From Lachnoclostridium sp. An76 (GTDB lineage Bacteria; Bacillota; Clostridia; Lachnospirales; Lachnospiraceae), in contig NZ_NFHL01000002.1 in assembly GCF_002161355.1 (NCBI RefSeq), positions 62,001-126,000 on the forward strand: 64,000 nt of DNA. Direction: 5' to 3'. Positions 46,564 through 55,234 of this stretch are shown here, in pieces. Numbering within the stretch: position 1 is the stretch's first letter; each line of letters starts with the position of its first letter. Position numbers and translations under genes: made by a program. The notes under the pieces were generated by a model that searched no databases, was not told the origin of the DNA, and was given only the letters and a program-made list of their open reading frames with translations.

Positions 46564-47037
46564 TTATTTCTTGTGTTTCTTCACCGGCTCACCCGTAAAC
46601 GGGTCGATATACTCTACTAATGACATCTGATCGTATTCTAAATCCTCTTTTAATTGATTCTGAATATACTCTTTAATTGCAGCCGTATTCTTCCCTACAG
46701 TATCTACATAATATCCTCGGCACCAGAAATGTCTATTTCCATATTTATACTTTAGATTCGCATGCTTTTCAAATATCATGAGCGAACTTTTCCCCTTCAA
46801 ATACCCCACGATTTCTGATACAGAATACTTCGGCGGTATCCTTACCAGCATGTGGATATGATCTGGGCAGCATTCTGCTTCTATGATTTCTATTCCTTTC
46901 CTTCTGCATAGCGTTCCCAATATCTGCCCCACATCGGCTTTTATTTGTTTGTAGATTACCTGTCTGCGGTATTTCGGTGCAAAAACGATGTGATACTTGC
47001 ATTCCCATTTCGTATGAGCTAAACTATTTACGTCCAT
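46564..47037 (-). CDS. tnpA: IS200/IS605-family Y1 transposase TnpA
   Basis: The 157-residue product has the HUH motif in AECCPDHIHMLVRIPPKYSVSEIVGYLKGKSS and the C-terminal YYVDTVGKNTAAIKEYIQNQ, with the catalytic Tyr in EYIQNQ. Y1 transposases cut and join single-stranded DNA at palindromic ends. Length is typical. It is intact, preceded by AGGAGG, and flanked by hairpins. Confidence 0.95.
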   Translation of the reverse strand: MDVNSLAHTKWECKYHIVFAPKYRRQVIYKQIKADVGQILGTLCRRKGIEIIEAECCPDHIHMLVRIPPKYSVSEIVGYLKGKSSLMIFEKHANLKYKYGNRHFWCRGYYVDTVGKNTAAIKEYIQNQLKEDLEYDQMSLVEYIDPFTGEPVKKHKK

Positions 47038-47171
47038 TCTTAGGACCTCCTGTGCTATTTTATTTGTGGTTTTGCAGACCCACTTTTATTCTAGCACAGG
47101 AGTTCATACTTTTATCTAAAGATCTGCCCTCCCCCTGCATAGCAGGGGGTTTATTTTTACTGTTACACAAT

Positions 47172-47219
47172 AAAATCCCGGCAGGGAAAGAGAGAGAGGT
47201 GTATCTTTCCCTGCCGGGA
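47172..47219 (-). terminator. Terminator after the glutamine synthetase gene
   Basis: TCCCGGCAGGGAAAGA and TCTTTCCCTGCCGGGA form a perfect 16-bp stem with a 12-nt loop. TTTTATT follows on the minus strand. Confidence 0.92.
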
Positions 47220-47278
47220 GACAGGTATCTGTATTAAACTATATTTCCGGACAAATCCGCTGCCCGGTATCCTGGCGG

Positions 47279-49393
47279 CTATACCTCAAAGATCAGGTCG
47301 CCGTAGGACGGCATCGGCCATGCCTCTTTATCAACGATCATCTCCAGCTGATCCACCGGATCGCGGAGCGCATCCATCGCCGGGTGCACCACTTCATAGT
47401 ATGCTCTCGCTTTCTCCGGTCCGTCCGGAAGCTGCGCCACTTCGCCGGTCACTTTCTCAAGCTCCATCAGCGCCGCACGCGCCTCTTTCAGAAGCACCGT
47501 GATCTCAGCCAGCGTCTCGGACTGCACGCTCGCATCCGCGCCCGCCTCTTTCACCGCGTTGACTGTATCTGCAAGAGTTCTCGTATATTTAATGATCGCC
47601 GGCAGGAACTGCTTTCTCGCCATGTCGATCATAGTCCGTGCTTCGATGTTGATCGCCTTTGAGTAGTTCTCGTAGTGGATCTCTGCACGGGACTCAAGCT
47701 CGGTTTTCGTAAATACGCCGAACTTCGCGAAAAGATCGATCGACTTGTCCGTCACGAGCGCCGGGATCGCGTCCACCATGGAGCGGATGTTCGGCAGTCC
47801 TCTTCTGGCCGCCTCTTCAACCCACGCCTCGGAATATCCGTCGCCGTTGAAGATGATCTTCTGGTTCTCCACCGCGTATTCCTTGATCAGGTCGTGGACC
47901 GCCTTCTGGAAGTCATCCGCTTTCTCCAGCACGTCGCACGCCTCGGAAAACGCCTCGGCAACGATGGTGTTCAGCACGATATTGGCGGAAGCAACAGAAT
48001 CTCTGGATCCCACCATACGGAACTCGAATTTGTTTCCCGTAAACGCGAACGGTGAAGTACGGTTCCGGTCCGTCGCATCCTTTGTGAACTCCGGAAGGGT
48101 GCGCACGCTTGTGGCCAGCTTCTCGCCCTTGATGCTGTGGGTCGCCTCGCCCGCACTGATAAGCTGCTCGATCACATCCTCCAGCTGCTCGCCCAGGAAT
48201 ACGGATACGATGGCCGGCGGCGCCTCATTTGCGCCAAGTCTGTGGTCGTTGCCCGGATCCGCTGCGGATTCCCGAAGCAGGTCCGCATGACGGTTCACTG
48301 CCTTCAGAATGCAGGTGAGCACCAGCAGGAACTGGATGTTCTCGTGCGGCGTCTTGCCCGGATCCAGCATGTTGATGCCGTCATCCGTAGTCAGGGACCA
48401 GTTGTTGTGCTTGCCGGATCCGTTCACACCCTTGAACGGCTTCTCGTGGAGCAGGCACTTCATGCCGTGCTGGCACGCCACTCTCTTGAGCGTCTGCATG
48501 ATGATCTGGTTGTGGTCCACCGCGATATTCGCCTCGGCATAGATGGGGGCCAGCTCATGCTGCGCCGGAGCCACCTCGTTGTGCTGGGTCTTCGCTGTCA
48601 CGCCCACTTTCCACAGTTCTTCATTGACATCCTTCATGAAGGATGCGATCCTCTGGCGGATCGTTCCGAAGTAGTGATCGTCCATCTCCTGGCCCTTCGG
48701 CGGCATCGCGCCGAACAGGGTGCGTCCGGTATAGATCAGGTCCTTCCTCTGCAGGAACTTGTCCGCATCCACAAGGAAATATTCCTGCTCCGCGCCGACA
48801 GAGGGCGTCACTTTCTTAGATGTCGTATTTCCAAAGAGTCTCAGGAGCCTCAGCGCCTGTGCATTGATCGCTTCCATGGAACGCAGGAGCGGCGTCTTCT
48901 GATCCAGCGCCTCGCCCGTGTAGGAGCAGAACGCCGTCGGGATGCAGAGGATCGCGCCCGCCGCGTCTTTTCTCACGAACGCCGGTGAAGTACAGTCCCA
49001 CATCGTGTAGCCTCTCGCCTCGAATGTGGCCCTCAATCCGCCTGACGGGAATGAAGAAGCATCCGGTTCGCCCTTGATCAGTTCCTTTCCGGAAAAGCTC
49101 ATCAGCACCTTGCCGCTCGGCTGCGGCGCGGAGATAAAGGAGTCGTGCTTCTCGGCCGTTACGCCGGTCAGCGGGAGAAACCAGTGCGTATAATGAGTCG
49201 CGCCTTTCTCAATGGCCCATTCCTTCATCTCATGGGCAATGACGTCGGCCGTCTCAAGATCCAGCTCCCTGCCCTCCTCGATCGTCTTCTTCAGCTTTAT
49301 GTATACTTTCTTCGGAAGACGCTCCTGCATCACAGTATCGTTGAAAACATTTTCACCGAAAATTTTCGCTACATTGATCTTTTCTGTGCTCAT
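47279..49393 (-). CDS. glnN: Type III glutamine synthetase
   Basis: The 704-residue product has the GSIII N-terminal domain (FGENVFNDTVMQERLPKKVYIKLKKTIEEG) and catalytic motifs QEYFLVD, GSGKHNNWSL, LGANEAPPAIVSVFLGEQLE and NRTSPFAFTGNKFEFRMVGSRDSVA. The size is normal for GSIII and far above types I and II. It makes glutamine from glutamate and ammonia. The start is ATG 49393 behind GAAGGAAGGGA; an 18-codon extension lacks a site. The leader holds small hairpins (for example GACGGA with TCCGTC near 49440-49465), of unknown role. Confidence 0.95.
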   Translation of the reverse strand: MSTEKINVAKIFGENVFNDTVMQERLPKKVYIKLKKTIEEGRELDLETADVIAHEMKEWAIEKGATHYTHWFLPLTGVTAEKHDSFISAPQPSGKVLMSFSGKELIKGEPDASSFPSGGLRATFEARGYTMWDCTSPAFVRKDAAGAILCIPTAFCSYTGEALDQKTPLLRSMEAINAQALRLLRLFGNTTSKKVTPSVGAEQEYFLVDADKFLQRKDLIYTGRTLFGAMPPKGQEMDDHYFGTIRQRIASFMKDVNEELWKVGVTAKTQHNEVAPAQHELAPIYAEANIAVDHNQIIMQTLKRVACQHGMKCLLHEKPFKGVNGSGKHNNWSLTTDDGINMLDPGKTPHENIQFLLVLTCILKAVNRHADLLRESAADPGNDHRLGANEAPPAIVSVFLGEQLEDVIEQLISAGEATHSIKGEKLATSVRTLPEFTKDATDRNRTSPFAFTGNKFEFRMVGSRDSVASANIVLNTIVAEAFSEACDVLEKADDFQKAVHDLIKEYAVENQKIIFNGDGYSEAWVEEAARRGLPNIRSMVDAIPALVTDKSIDLFAKFGVFTKTELESRAEIHYENYSKAINIEARTMIDMARKQFLPAIIKYTRTLADTVNAVKEAGADASVQSETLAEITVLLKEARAALMELEKVTGEVAQLPDGPEKARAYYEVVHPAMDALRDPVDQLEMIVDKEAWPMPSYGDLIFEV

Positions 49394-49527
49394 ATTGATC
49401 CCTTCCTTCTTCGTCATATCGATGCTCATTCCGGGGAACAGACGGATCACGCGCTCCTCCGTCCCTCACACCCGCGCGGATGTTCCGGAAGCAGACTCTC
49501 TGCAGCGGCCCCGTAAGGGTCCTACAT

Positions 49528-49562
49528 AAAAAGGGCACTCCAAGTTGCCTTGGAACGCCCTT
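49528..49562 (-). terminator. Terminator after the aldolase gene
   Basis: AAGGGC/GCCCTT and TCCAAG/CTTGGA form a two-part stem interrupted by two bases on each side, followed on the minus strand by TTTTTA. Confidence 0.8.
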
Positions 49563-49628
49563 GTTCTTGTCTACGTGTGACAGTATAAAACAATCACTCC
49601 GAAAAGGCAAGTGTTTTTTGAAAATTTT

Positions 49629-50492
49629 TTATGCCTGTCCTACAGATCCGAACAGTTCCATCTTCTCTTTCACTTTAGCCATGATCGCTTCTGCGCCCGG
49701 TTTCAGGAGTTTACGCGGATCAAAGCCCTTGCCCTGTTTGTCCTTGCCAGCCTCGATGTACTCGCGTGTAGCCTCAGCGAATACGATCTGGCACTCTGTA
49801 TTAACGTTGATCTTAGCTACGCCGAGATCGATGGCTTTCTTGATCATGTCATCCGGAATACCTGTACCGCCGTGAAGTACGAGCGGCATAGTTCCTGTCT
49901 TCTGCTGGATGGCGTCCAGAGTCTCAAAGCTTAAGCCTTCCCAGTTATCCGGGTATACGCCATGGATATTTCCGATACCTGCTGCCAGGAAATCAATACC
50001 CAGATCTGCGATTCTCTTGCACTCGTCCGGATCCGCGCACTCGCCTCTTCCGATCACGCCGTCTTCCTCTCCGCCGATGGAGCCGACCTCAGCCTCAAGA
50101 GACATATTGTGCTCATGTGCAATCTTAACAAGCTCTGTTGTCTTAGCTACATTCTCATCGATCGGATAGTGTGATCCATCAAACATAATAGAAGAGAATC
50201 CTGCCTCTACGCATTTCAGACATCCTTCATAGCTGCCGTGATCCAGATGAAGAGCTACCGGAACTGTAATGTTCAGCTCTTCGAGCATCCCGTTAACCAT
50301 TCCAACGACTGTCTTGTAACCTGTCATATATTTCCCGGCACCCTCTGAAACTCCAAGGATAACCGGAGAATTGCACTCCTGAGCAGTCAGAAGGATCGCC
50401 TTCGTCCACTCAAGATTGTTAATGTTGAACTGTCCCACTGCATAGTGTCCTGCTTTTGCTTTCTGAAGCATTTCTGTTGCTGATACTAACAT
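49629..50492 (-). CDS. fba: Class II fructose-bisphosphate aldolase
   Basis: The 287-residue product has the class II zinc aldolase motifs: VALHLDHGSYEGCLKCVEAGFSSIMFDGSHYP with catalytic Asp and zinc His, EAEVGSIGGEEDG, AAGIGNIHGVYP with zinc His, and LVLHGGTGIPDDMIKKAIDLGVAKINVNTE. It splits fructose 1,6-bisphosphate in glycolysis. The start is ATG 50492 behind TGGAGGAAAAAA; the longer frame upstream has no site. Length is standard. Confidence 0.95.
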   Translation of the reverse strand: MLVSATEMLQKAKAGHYAVGQFNINNLEWTKAILLTAQECNSPVILGVSEGAGKYMTGYKTVVGMVNGMLEELNITVPVALHLDHGSYEGCLKCVEAGFSSIMFDGSHYPIDENVAKTTELVKIAHEHNMSLEAEVGSIGGEEDGVIGRGECADPDECKRIADLGIDFLAAGIGNIHGVYPDNWEGLSFETLDAIQQKTGTMPLVLHGGTGIPDDMIKKAIDLGVAKINVNTECQIVFAEATREYIEAGKDKQGKGFDPRKLLKPGAEAIMAKVKEKMELFGSVGQA

Positions 50493-50683
50493 ACTTTTTT
50501 CCTCCAATTCTAACTTCCCAGCCGGAACTGTCAGCCCCGGCCGCCGGGATTGTTTGATTGTTTTGAACCTTTTTCTATTATATCCCATCCATGATAAAAA
50601 CACAATCTTATTTTCTTCCGCAAGCCGATTTAGACGCAGGAATCTATCATCATCTCTATGATCCTGCTTTGCCGAAAAACAGG

Positions 50684-50727
50684 CAAAAAAGTCCCGTGAG
50701 ATCTTTTTGCAAGACCTTACGGGATTT
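50684..50727 (-). terminator. Terminator after tRNA-Glu
   Basis: TCCCGT and ACGGGA form the base of an interrupted stem that extends through AGATCT/AGACCT. Six T follow on the minus strand. Confidence 0.75.
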
Positions 50728-50734
50728 CATGCAG

Positions 50735-50806
50735 TGACTCCGAGGGGAATCGAACCCCTGATTCCAGCGTGAGAGGCTAGCGTCTTGACCGCTTGACCAC
50801 GGAGCC
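50735..50806 (-). tRNA. tRNA-Glu (CTC anticodon)
   Basis: The 72-nt gene folds as a full cloverleaf. The acceptor stem GGCTCCG pairs with CGGAGTC (one G-U), the anticodon stem CTAGC with GCTGG, and the loop is CTCTCAC with anticodon CTC. The T arm is AGGGG-TTCGATT-CCCCT and the discriminator base is A. CCA is not encoded. CTC reads the GAG codon for glutamate. Confidence 0.95.
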
Positions 50807-50886
50807 TTATTTATATCCGCTGTTCAGCAGTGCCTCACAGCGAATATTAATATACCATATGATTTTTCATAATGCAAGTGTTTTTA

Positions 50887-51855
50887 TCAATTTTCTTCAT
50901 TTTTTTCCGAAACTTTTTCGGAGCCTTTTTCAGAGACCTGTCCCGAGACGGATAACCCGGCTGCCATCTCCTGTCTGACCATGATCCTCAGCGCCTGTTT
51001 TTTGTCTGTTACGGTGACCTCCCTGTGCTTTCCGCCGAACTCCCCGTCCAGCGTCCATGGGATCTCTTCCTCACACGCAAAGCGCACGCACCCTGACTTA
51101 AACGAATACATCCTCTGGGGATTGATCTGTTTCATCACGATCGCGCCAAGCAGTTCATTGAGCTCAAGCGGGTTTTTCGGAGTCCGGATCAGCGTCACCT
51201 CAAACTCACCGTCATCAAATACTACATCCGTGCCTATGATCCCCTTGAAACCGCCCACGGACCTGGAATTCGTCACCATTCCGAATATAAATTCATCTTC
51301 AAACTCTTCTCCGTCATGCGTCACTTTGATCTTGTAAGACGGAATATTAAATATCCTTTTTGTACCTTCCAATACATAGGCCAGATGTCCCAGGATATTT
51401 TTCATGCTCTGCTTCGTCTCATAGGACACATCCGTAAACAGGCCGAATGCAGCTATGTAAATAAAGGGATCGCCATTAAACAGCCCCACATCGCAGGAAA
51501 AAGGCACGCCGTTCACCGCGGTGTCCGCTGCTGCCAGGATATCCTTTGAGATCCCGAGGCTGGATGCGAAGTCATTTGTCGTGCCTGCCGGGATATAGCC
51601 CAGCGGGATATCCGTCCCCCGCAGCTGGATGCCGGTCACAGCCTCATCCAGAGTGCCGTCCCCTCCGCTGCAGACGAGCAGGTCATACTCCCCTCGGAAG
51701 GACTGGATCTTTTCCACTGCATCGTGAGCCTTCTGCGTCGGATAGACTGTCACCTCATACCCGCCTTTCGTAAAAATATCCAGCACATCTGAAATCTTCG
51801 GTTTCAGAGCTCCTGTCCCCGCATTCGGATTATAGATAAACAACATTTTTTTCAT
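50887..51855 (-). CDS. YegS/DagK-family lipid kinase
   Basis: The 322-residue product begins MKKMLFIYNPNAGTGALKP and has the nucleotide-binding motif LLVCSGGDGTLDEAVTGI, then LGYIPAGTTNDFASSLGI and RSVGGFKGIIGTDVVFDDGEFEVTLIRTP. These are standard for diacylglycerol kinase-like proteins, which phosphorylate membrane diacylglycerol or related lipids. The last 20 residues (VSEKGSEKVSEKNEEN) are a short charged repeat tail. It is a single gene with GGGAGGG before the ATG. Confidence 0.88.
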   Translation of the reverse strand: MKKMLFIYNPNAGTGALKPKISDVLDIFTKGGYEVTVYPTQKAHDAVEKIQSFRGEYDLLVCSGGDGTLDEAVTGIQLRGTDIPLGYIPAGTTNDFASSLGISKDILAAADTAVNGVPFSCDVGLFNGDPFIYIAAFGLFTDVSYETKQSMKNILGHLAYVLEGTKRIFNIPSYKIKVTHDGEEFEDEFIFGMVTNSRSVGGFKGIIGTDVVFDDGEFEVTLIRTPKNPLELNELLGAIVMKQINPQRMYSFKSGCVRFACEEEIPWTLDGEFGGKHREVTVTDKKQALRIMVRQEMAAGLSVSGQVSEKGSEKVSEKNEEN

Positions 51856-52026
51856 ACCCTGTCATCCCTCCCGTCTGTGTATCCCCCGTGTCCACACACG
51901 GACGCAGCGCATCCCCTGCCCTGTGCCCGCGAATGGAAAAGGCTGTACTCCATCCGCACAGCCTCCCTCGTAACATTCCCTATTTATCTGTTCCCCGCCC
52001 GTATCCGGACAGGGTACGCCCTCACA

Positions 52027-52287
52027 TCAGCATGCGCAGTTTGCAAAAAAAGTACGGATGCCTTCCGCTGCCTTCTGCTCGTCCTCTCCCTCTGTAACAA
52101 CAGTGATCTTCTCACCGTCTGTAAGAGTCAGGCTCATCATGCCCATGATGCTCTTTGCATTGATATTTTTCTCGCCGATCTGGATATAGATCTTGCTCGC
52201 ATACTGGCTAGCTTCCTGCACGAGCAGCGCGATCGGCCTTCCGTCAAATCCCTCTTCTGTCTTAACTACAACAGGTGTTTTAATCAT
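52027..52287 (-). CDS. HPr/Crh-like protein without the phosphotransfer His
   Basis: The 86-residue product has the HPr fold (VVVKTEEGFDGRPIALLVQEASQYASKIYIQIGEKNINAKSIMGMMSL). Position 15, normally the His phosphorylated by enzyme I (GLHARP), is Asp (GFDGRP). Ser46 in AKSIMGMMSL, the HPr kinase site, is kept. That pattern, and its place right after whiA, matches Crh, the catabolite-repression HPr of Bacillus, which has Gln at 15. It therefore should not carry phosphate to PTS transporters but could act through Ser46-P with CcpA. The gene overlaps whiA by eight bases. The tail ends CAC. Confidence 0.85.
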   Translation of the reverse strand: MIKTPVVVKTEEGFDGRPIALLVQEASQYASKIYIQIGEKNINAKSIMGMMSLTLTDGEKITVVTEGEDEQKAAEGIRTFFANCAC

Positions 52288-53245
52288 AATAATCCTCCTT
52301 GTGTTCCTGCCTTACCTTGTCTGCCAGCTCGCTCAGCCTGCGCAGCCTGTGATTGATGCCGGACTTACCCACGGGCGGGGTCAGCGCCTCGCCGAGTTCC
52401 TTCAGGGTGGCCTCTGGATTTTCCAAACGGGCATGCGCCGCCTCGACCAGATTTTCCGGCAGGTTCTCAAACCCGACCGTATCCCTGAGATATGTAATGT
52501 CCTCTACCTGTTTCACTGCTGCTGACACTGTCTTATTGATATTGGCAGTCTCGCAGTTTACCTTCCTGTTTACGGAATTTCGCATTTCCTTGAGGATCCT
52601 GACATTTTCAAGTTCCATCAGGGATACATGGGCTTCCATCACATTCAGGATATCCACTATCTGGGCTCCTTCCTTAAGGTATACAACGAACGTCTTCTTG
52701 CGGGGCACGATCTTGGCATCGAGCCCGAAGCTGCATATCACACTCCGGATCTGCCCAGCCGCTTCCGGCGATGAGCACACGATCTCAAAATGATATGACT
52801 TCTTCGGATCACTCATAGATCCCGCTGCCTGAAATGCTCCCCTGAGGAAAGCCCTCTTACAGCAGGTCTGCCTGATCACAAGAGGGCTGAACGCCTGTAT
52901 ATCGTCCGCGCTCCCCTGATGATCCCCGATCATCTTCGCTGCCTGAAGGATCCGCAGTGCATCTTCGTGGTTTCTGACTATAACCGCGTAAGCTGCACTT
53001 CCTTTCCTGATATTTCTCCTTACAGAAATATCAGCTTTAATATTAAATGTTTTTTGCAGCAATGTAAAGACTTTTCTTGCAGCCAGAAGATTTTCGGAAT
53101 GGATCTTGATACTGTATCTGTCAAAGCTGTTGATGACCACAGTCCCGCACATCCCGATAAATGCGGCTGTCTCTGCGATCCGGCAGTGCCTCGCCGGGCT
53201 GATGCTGCCTGCCAGCTCTTCCTTTACTCTCCCGGAAAACGACAT
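52280..53245 (-). CDS. whiA: DNA-binding protein WhiA
   Basis: The 321-residue product has the LAGLIDADG-like N-terminal half (SFSGRVKEELAGSISPARHCRIAETAAFIGMCGTV, then CCKRAFLRGAFQAAGSMSDPKKSYHFEI) and a C-terminal helix-turn-helix domain (PENLVEAAHARLENPEATLKELGEALTPPVGKSGINHRLRRLSELA). WhiA affects cell division and chromosome segregation in Firmicutes and sporulation in Streptomyces. It follows rapZ by six bases and overlaps the HPr-like gene. Confidence 0.95.
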   Translation of the reverse strand: MSFSGRVKEELAGSISPARHCRIAETAAFIGMCGTVVINSFDRYSIKIHSENLLAARKVFTLLQKTFNIKADISVRRNIRKGSAAYAVIVRNHEDALRILQAAKMIGDHQGSADDIQAFSPLVIRQTCCKRAFLRGAFQAAGSMSDPKKSYHFEIVCSSPEAAGQIRSVICSFGLDAKIVPRKKTFVVYLKEGAQIVDILNVMEAHVSLMELENVRILKEMRNSVNRKVNCETANINKTVSAAVKQVEDITYLRDTVGFENLPENLVEAAHARLENPEATLKELGEALTPPVGKSGINHRLRRLSELADKVRQEHKEDYYD

Positions 53246-53251
53246 ATAGGC

Positions 53252-54130
53252 TCACTTCCTTTTCGTGATCGTATCTTTCCCAATATCCCGGTGCTCAATA
53301 CGCACCCCGTAATTTCCCTGTTCTTCCAGTATCTGGTACAGGGCGTTCGCCAGAGTCACCGACCGGTGCTTCCCGCCGGTGCAGCCGATCGATATGACCA
53401 GCTGGTTTTTCCCTTCCAGGATATAGTTCGGGATCAGGAATCCAACCATATCATTCAGCTTATCGAGGAACATGCGGGATTTTTCATTTTCCATCACATA
53501 ATCCTGCACCTCAGGGTCATTTCCTGTTTTCTCACGCAGCCCGTCTATATAATAGGGATTGGGAAGGAAACGCACGTCAAATACAAGGTCCGAGTCCTGC
53601 GGGATACCGTACTTGAAGCCAAAAGACATCACAGTGATATAGAGATTGCAGAAGCTCTTTCCTTCCACAAAGAGCTTCTCCAGCTCGATCTTAAGCTCTC
53701 TTGTCAGCAGCTTGCTCGTATCAAGTATATAAGTTGCCCTCATTTTTAAGAACATGATCTTTTCGCGCTCTTTCGCGATCCCCGTGTCCACTCTCCCCGA
53801 GCCGCTCAGAGGATGCTGTCTCCTCGTCTCCTTGTAACGCTTGACCAGCACATCGTCACCGGCGTCCAGGAACAGGATCTCATACTGGATCTCCTGCTCA
53901 TCCATCTCATCCAGGACTTCTTTCAGCCCGGAGAAATCCTGCCCGCTCCGCACGTCAAGCCCAAGGGCGATCTTTTTCACCTCTTCATCCGGCTCCCTGA
54001 ACATCTCCACAAAACGCGGGAGAAGGGGGATCGGCAGATTATCCACGCAGAAATACCCCATATCTTCCAGCATTTTAAGGGCCGTTGATTTCCCCGCCCC
54101 TGACATTCCCGTAACTATAACAAAACGCAT
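53252..54130 (-). CDS. rapZ: RapZ-family nucleotide-binding protein (YvcJ)
   Basis: The 292-residue product has Walker A GMSGAGKST at residues 8-16, LGLDVRSGQDF, LFLDAGDDVLVKRYKETRRQHPL and the C-terminal SIGCTGGKHRSVTLANAL motif. RapZ controls glucosamine-6-phosphate synthase expression through small RNAs in enteric bacteria; in Firmicutes (YvcJ) it binds nucleotides and its job is less clear. It starts three bases after murB and precedes whiA. The yvcK gene found between them in Bacillus is absent here. Confidence 0.95.
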   Translation of the reverse strand: MRFVIVTGMSGAGKSTALKMLEDMGYFCVDNLPIPLLPRFVEMFREPDEEVKKIALGLDVRSGQDFSGLKEVLDEMDEQEIQYEILFLDAGDDVLVKRYKETRRQHPLSGSGRVDTGIAKEREKIMFLKMRATYILDTSKLLTRELKIELEKLFVEGKSFCNLYITVMSFGFKYGIPQDSDLVFDVRFLPNPYYIDGLREKTGNDPEVQDYVMENEKSRMFLDKLNDMVGFLIPNYILEGKNQLVISIGCTGGKHRSVTLANALYQILEEQGNYGVRIEHRDIGKDTITKRK

Positions 54131-54133
54131 TCT

Positions 54134-55051
54134 TTAAAACTCTCCTATCTTCTTAACTTCCGGCTGCAGCCTCACGCCGAACTTCTCTTCTACCCTGTCC
54201 GCCACGTCTTCCATAAGCTGCGCCACCTCTGCTGCGGTCGCATTTCCCCTGTTGATCACAAACCCGCAGTGTTTTTCCGATACCTGGGCATCTCCCACAC
54301 GGTAGCCCCGAAGTCCTGCATCCTCAATCAGTTTTCCCGCGAAATAGCCTTCCGGACGTTTAAACGTACTTCCGGCGCTTCCGTATTCCAGAGGCTGTTT
54401 TTCAACCCTTTTTTCTTTCAGCTCTTCCATCCGCGCGCGGATCTGCTCCCGGTCTCCCTTTTGGAGCTTCAGGACCGCCCCCAGCGCCACATAGTCATTC
54501 CGCGAGATCACGCTTGTGCGGTAGCCCATCCCCAGGTCCTCCACAGACAGAGTCTTTACCTCTCCGTCCGGGGTAAGGATATCCGCTGACTCCACGATAT
54601 GTTTCATCTCGCCGCCGTAAGCGCCCGCATTCATCCTGAGGGCGCCGCCCAGGGTCCCCGGGATCCCGGACGCGAACTCCATCCCCGTCAGCGATGCCTC
54701 GCACGCCGCTGCCGCAGTCTTTGAGAGCAGAGCGCCCGCCTGGGCGTAAATCCGCTCTCCTTCTACACGGATCCCGCTCATCCGCTTAAAGAGCTGGACG
54801 ATGACCCCCCTGTATCCTTTGTCTCCCACGAGAAGGTCGCTTCCATTTCCCATAATATAGTACGCCGTTGAATTCCTGCGGCATGCCCCGAGGACCTCCC
54901 TGATCTCCTCCACGGAGGACACACTGACAAAATAGTCGGCCGGCCCGCCGATCCGAAATGTCGTATGCCTGCTCATAGGCTCATCCGCAAGTACATTCTG
55001 CGCTCCCGCCACATCACATAATTCTCTGTATAAATCCATAGATTGCTCCAT
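54134..55051 (-). CDS. murB: UDP-N-acetylenolpyruvoylglucosamine reductase
   Basis: The 305-residue product has RHTTFRIGGPADYFV, YYIMGNGSDLLVGDKGYRGVIVQL for FAD binding, GMEFASGIPGTLGGALRMNAGAYGGEM, and EYGSAGSTFKRPEGYFAGKLIEDAGLRGYRVGDAQVSEKHCGFVIN, with the catalytic Ser in GSAGSTFKRP. It reduces the enolpyruvyl sugar to UDP-MurNAc for cell wall synthesis. It is the first gene of murB-rapZ-whiA-HPr-like. Confidence 0.96.
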   Translation of the reverse strand: MEQSMDLYRELCDVAGAQNVLADEPMSRHTTFRIGGPADYFVSVSSVEEIREVLGACRRNSTAYYIMGNGSDLLVGDKGYRGVIVQLFKRMSGIRVEGERIYAQAGALLSKTAAAACEASLTGMEFASGIPGTLGGALRMNAGAYGGEMKHIVESADILTPDGEVKTLSVEDLGMGYRTSVISRNDYVALGAVLKLQKGDREQIRARMEELKEKRVEKQPLEYGSAGSTFKRPEGYFAGKLIEDAGLRGYRVGDAQVSEKHCGFVINRGNATAAEVAQLMEDVADRVEEKFGVRLQPEVKKIGEF

Positions 55052-55234
55052 CCATTTTGATTTTTTCTATTTTTTATTTCTTAGACATTCATTATAGAGC
55101 ACACAGGCGGCAAAGTAAAGCCAGCCGCCGCAAATCTTGCATAATCTTCAAAAACAGTGTATACTGAATCAGTATCTGTACATTTTTTTATGATCCATTA
55201 TGTGTGTTTTTATTAAAGGAGTGAAATTAAAACC

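Larger units (their letters stand above)
46363..47149 (-). mobile_element. IS200-type insertion sequence (IS200/IS605 family, TnpA only)
   Basis: A single Y1 transposase gene is bounded by hairpins. CCACCGGC-TTA-GCCGGTGG lies at 46363-46381 downstream of the gene, and CCCCCTGC-ATA-GCAGGGGG at 47131-47149 upstream. IS200/IS605 elements have imperfect palindromes near each end instead of inverted repeats. No tnpB is present. Exact cleavage sites cannot be assigned, so limits are approximate. Confidence 0.75.

Noticed and set aside
49394-49520. Glutamine riboswitch in the glutamine synthetase leader
   Set aside because: Small hairpins exist but I could not match the conserved core of the glnA motif, which is known mainly from cyanobacteria and marine metagenomes.
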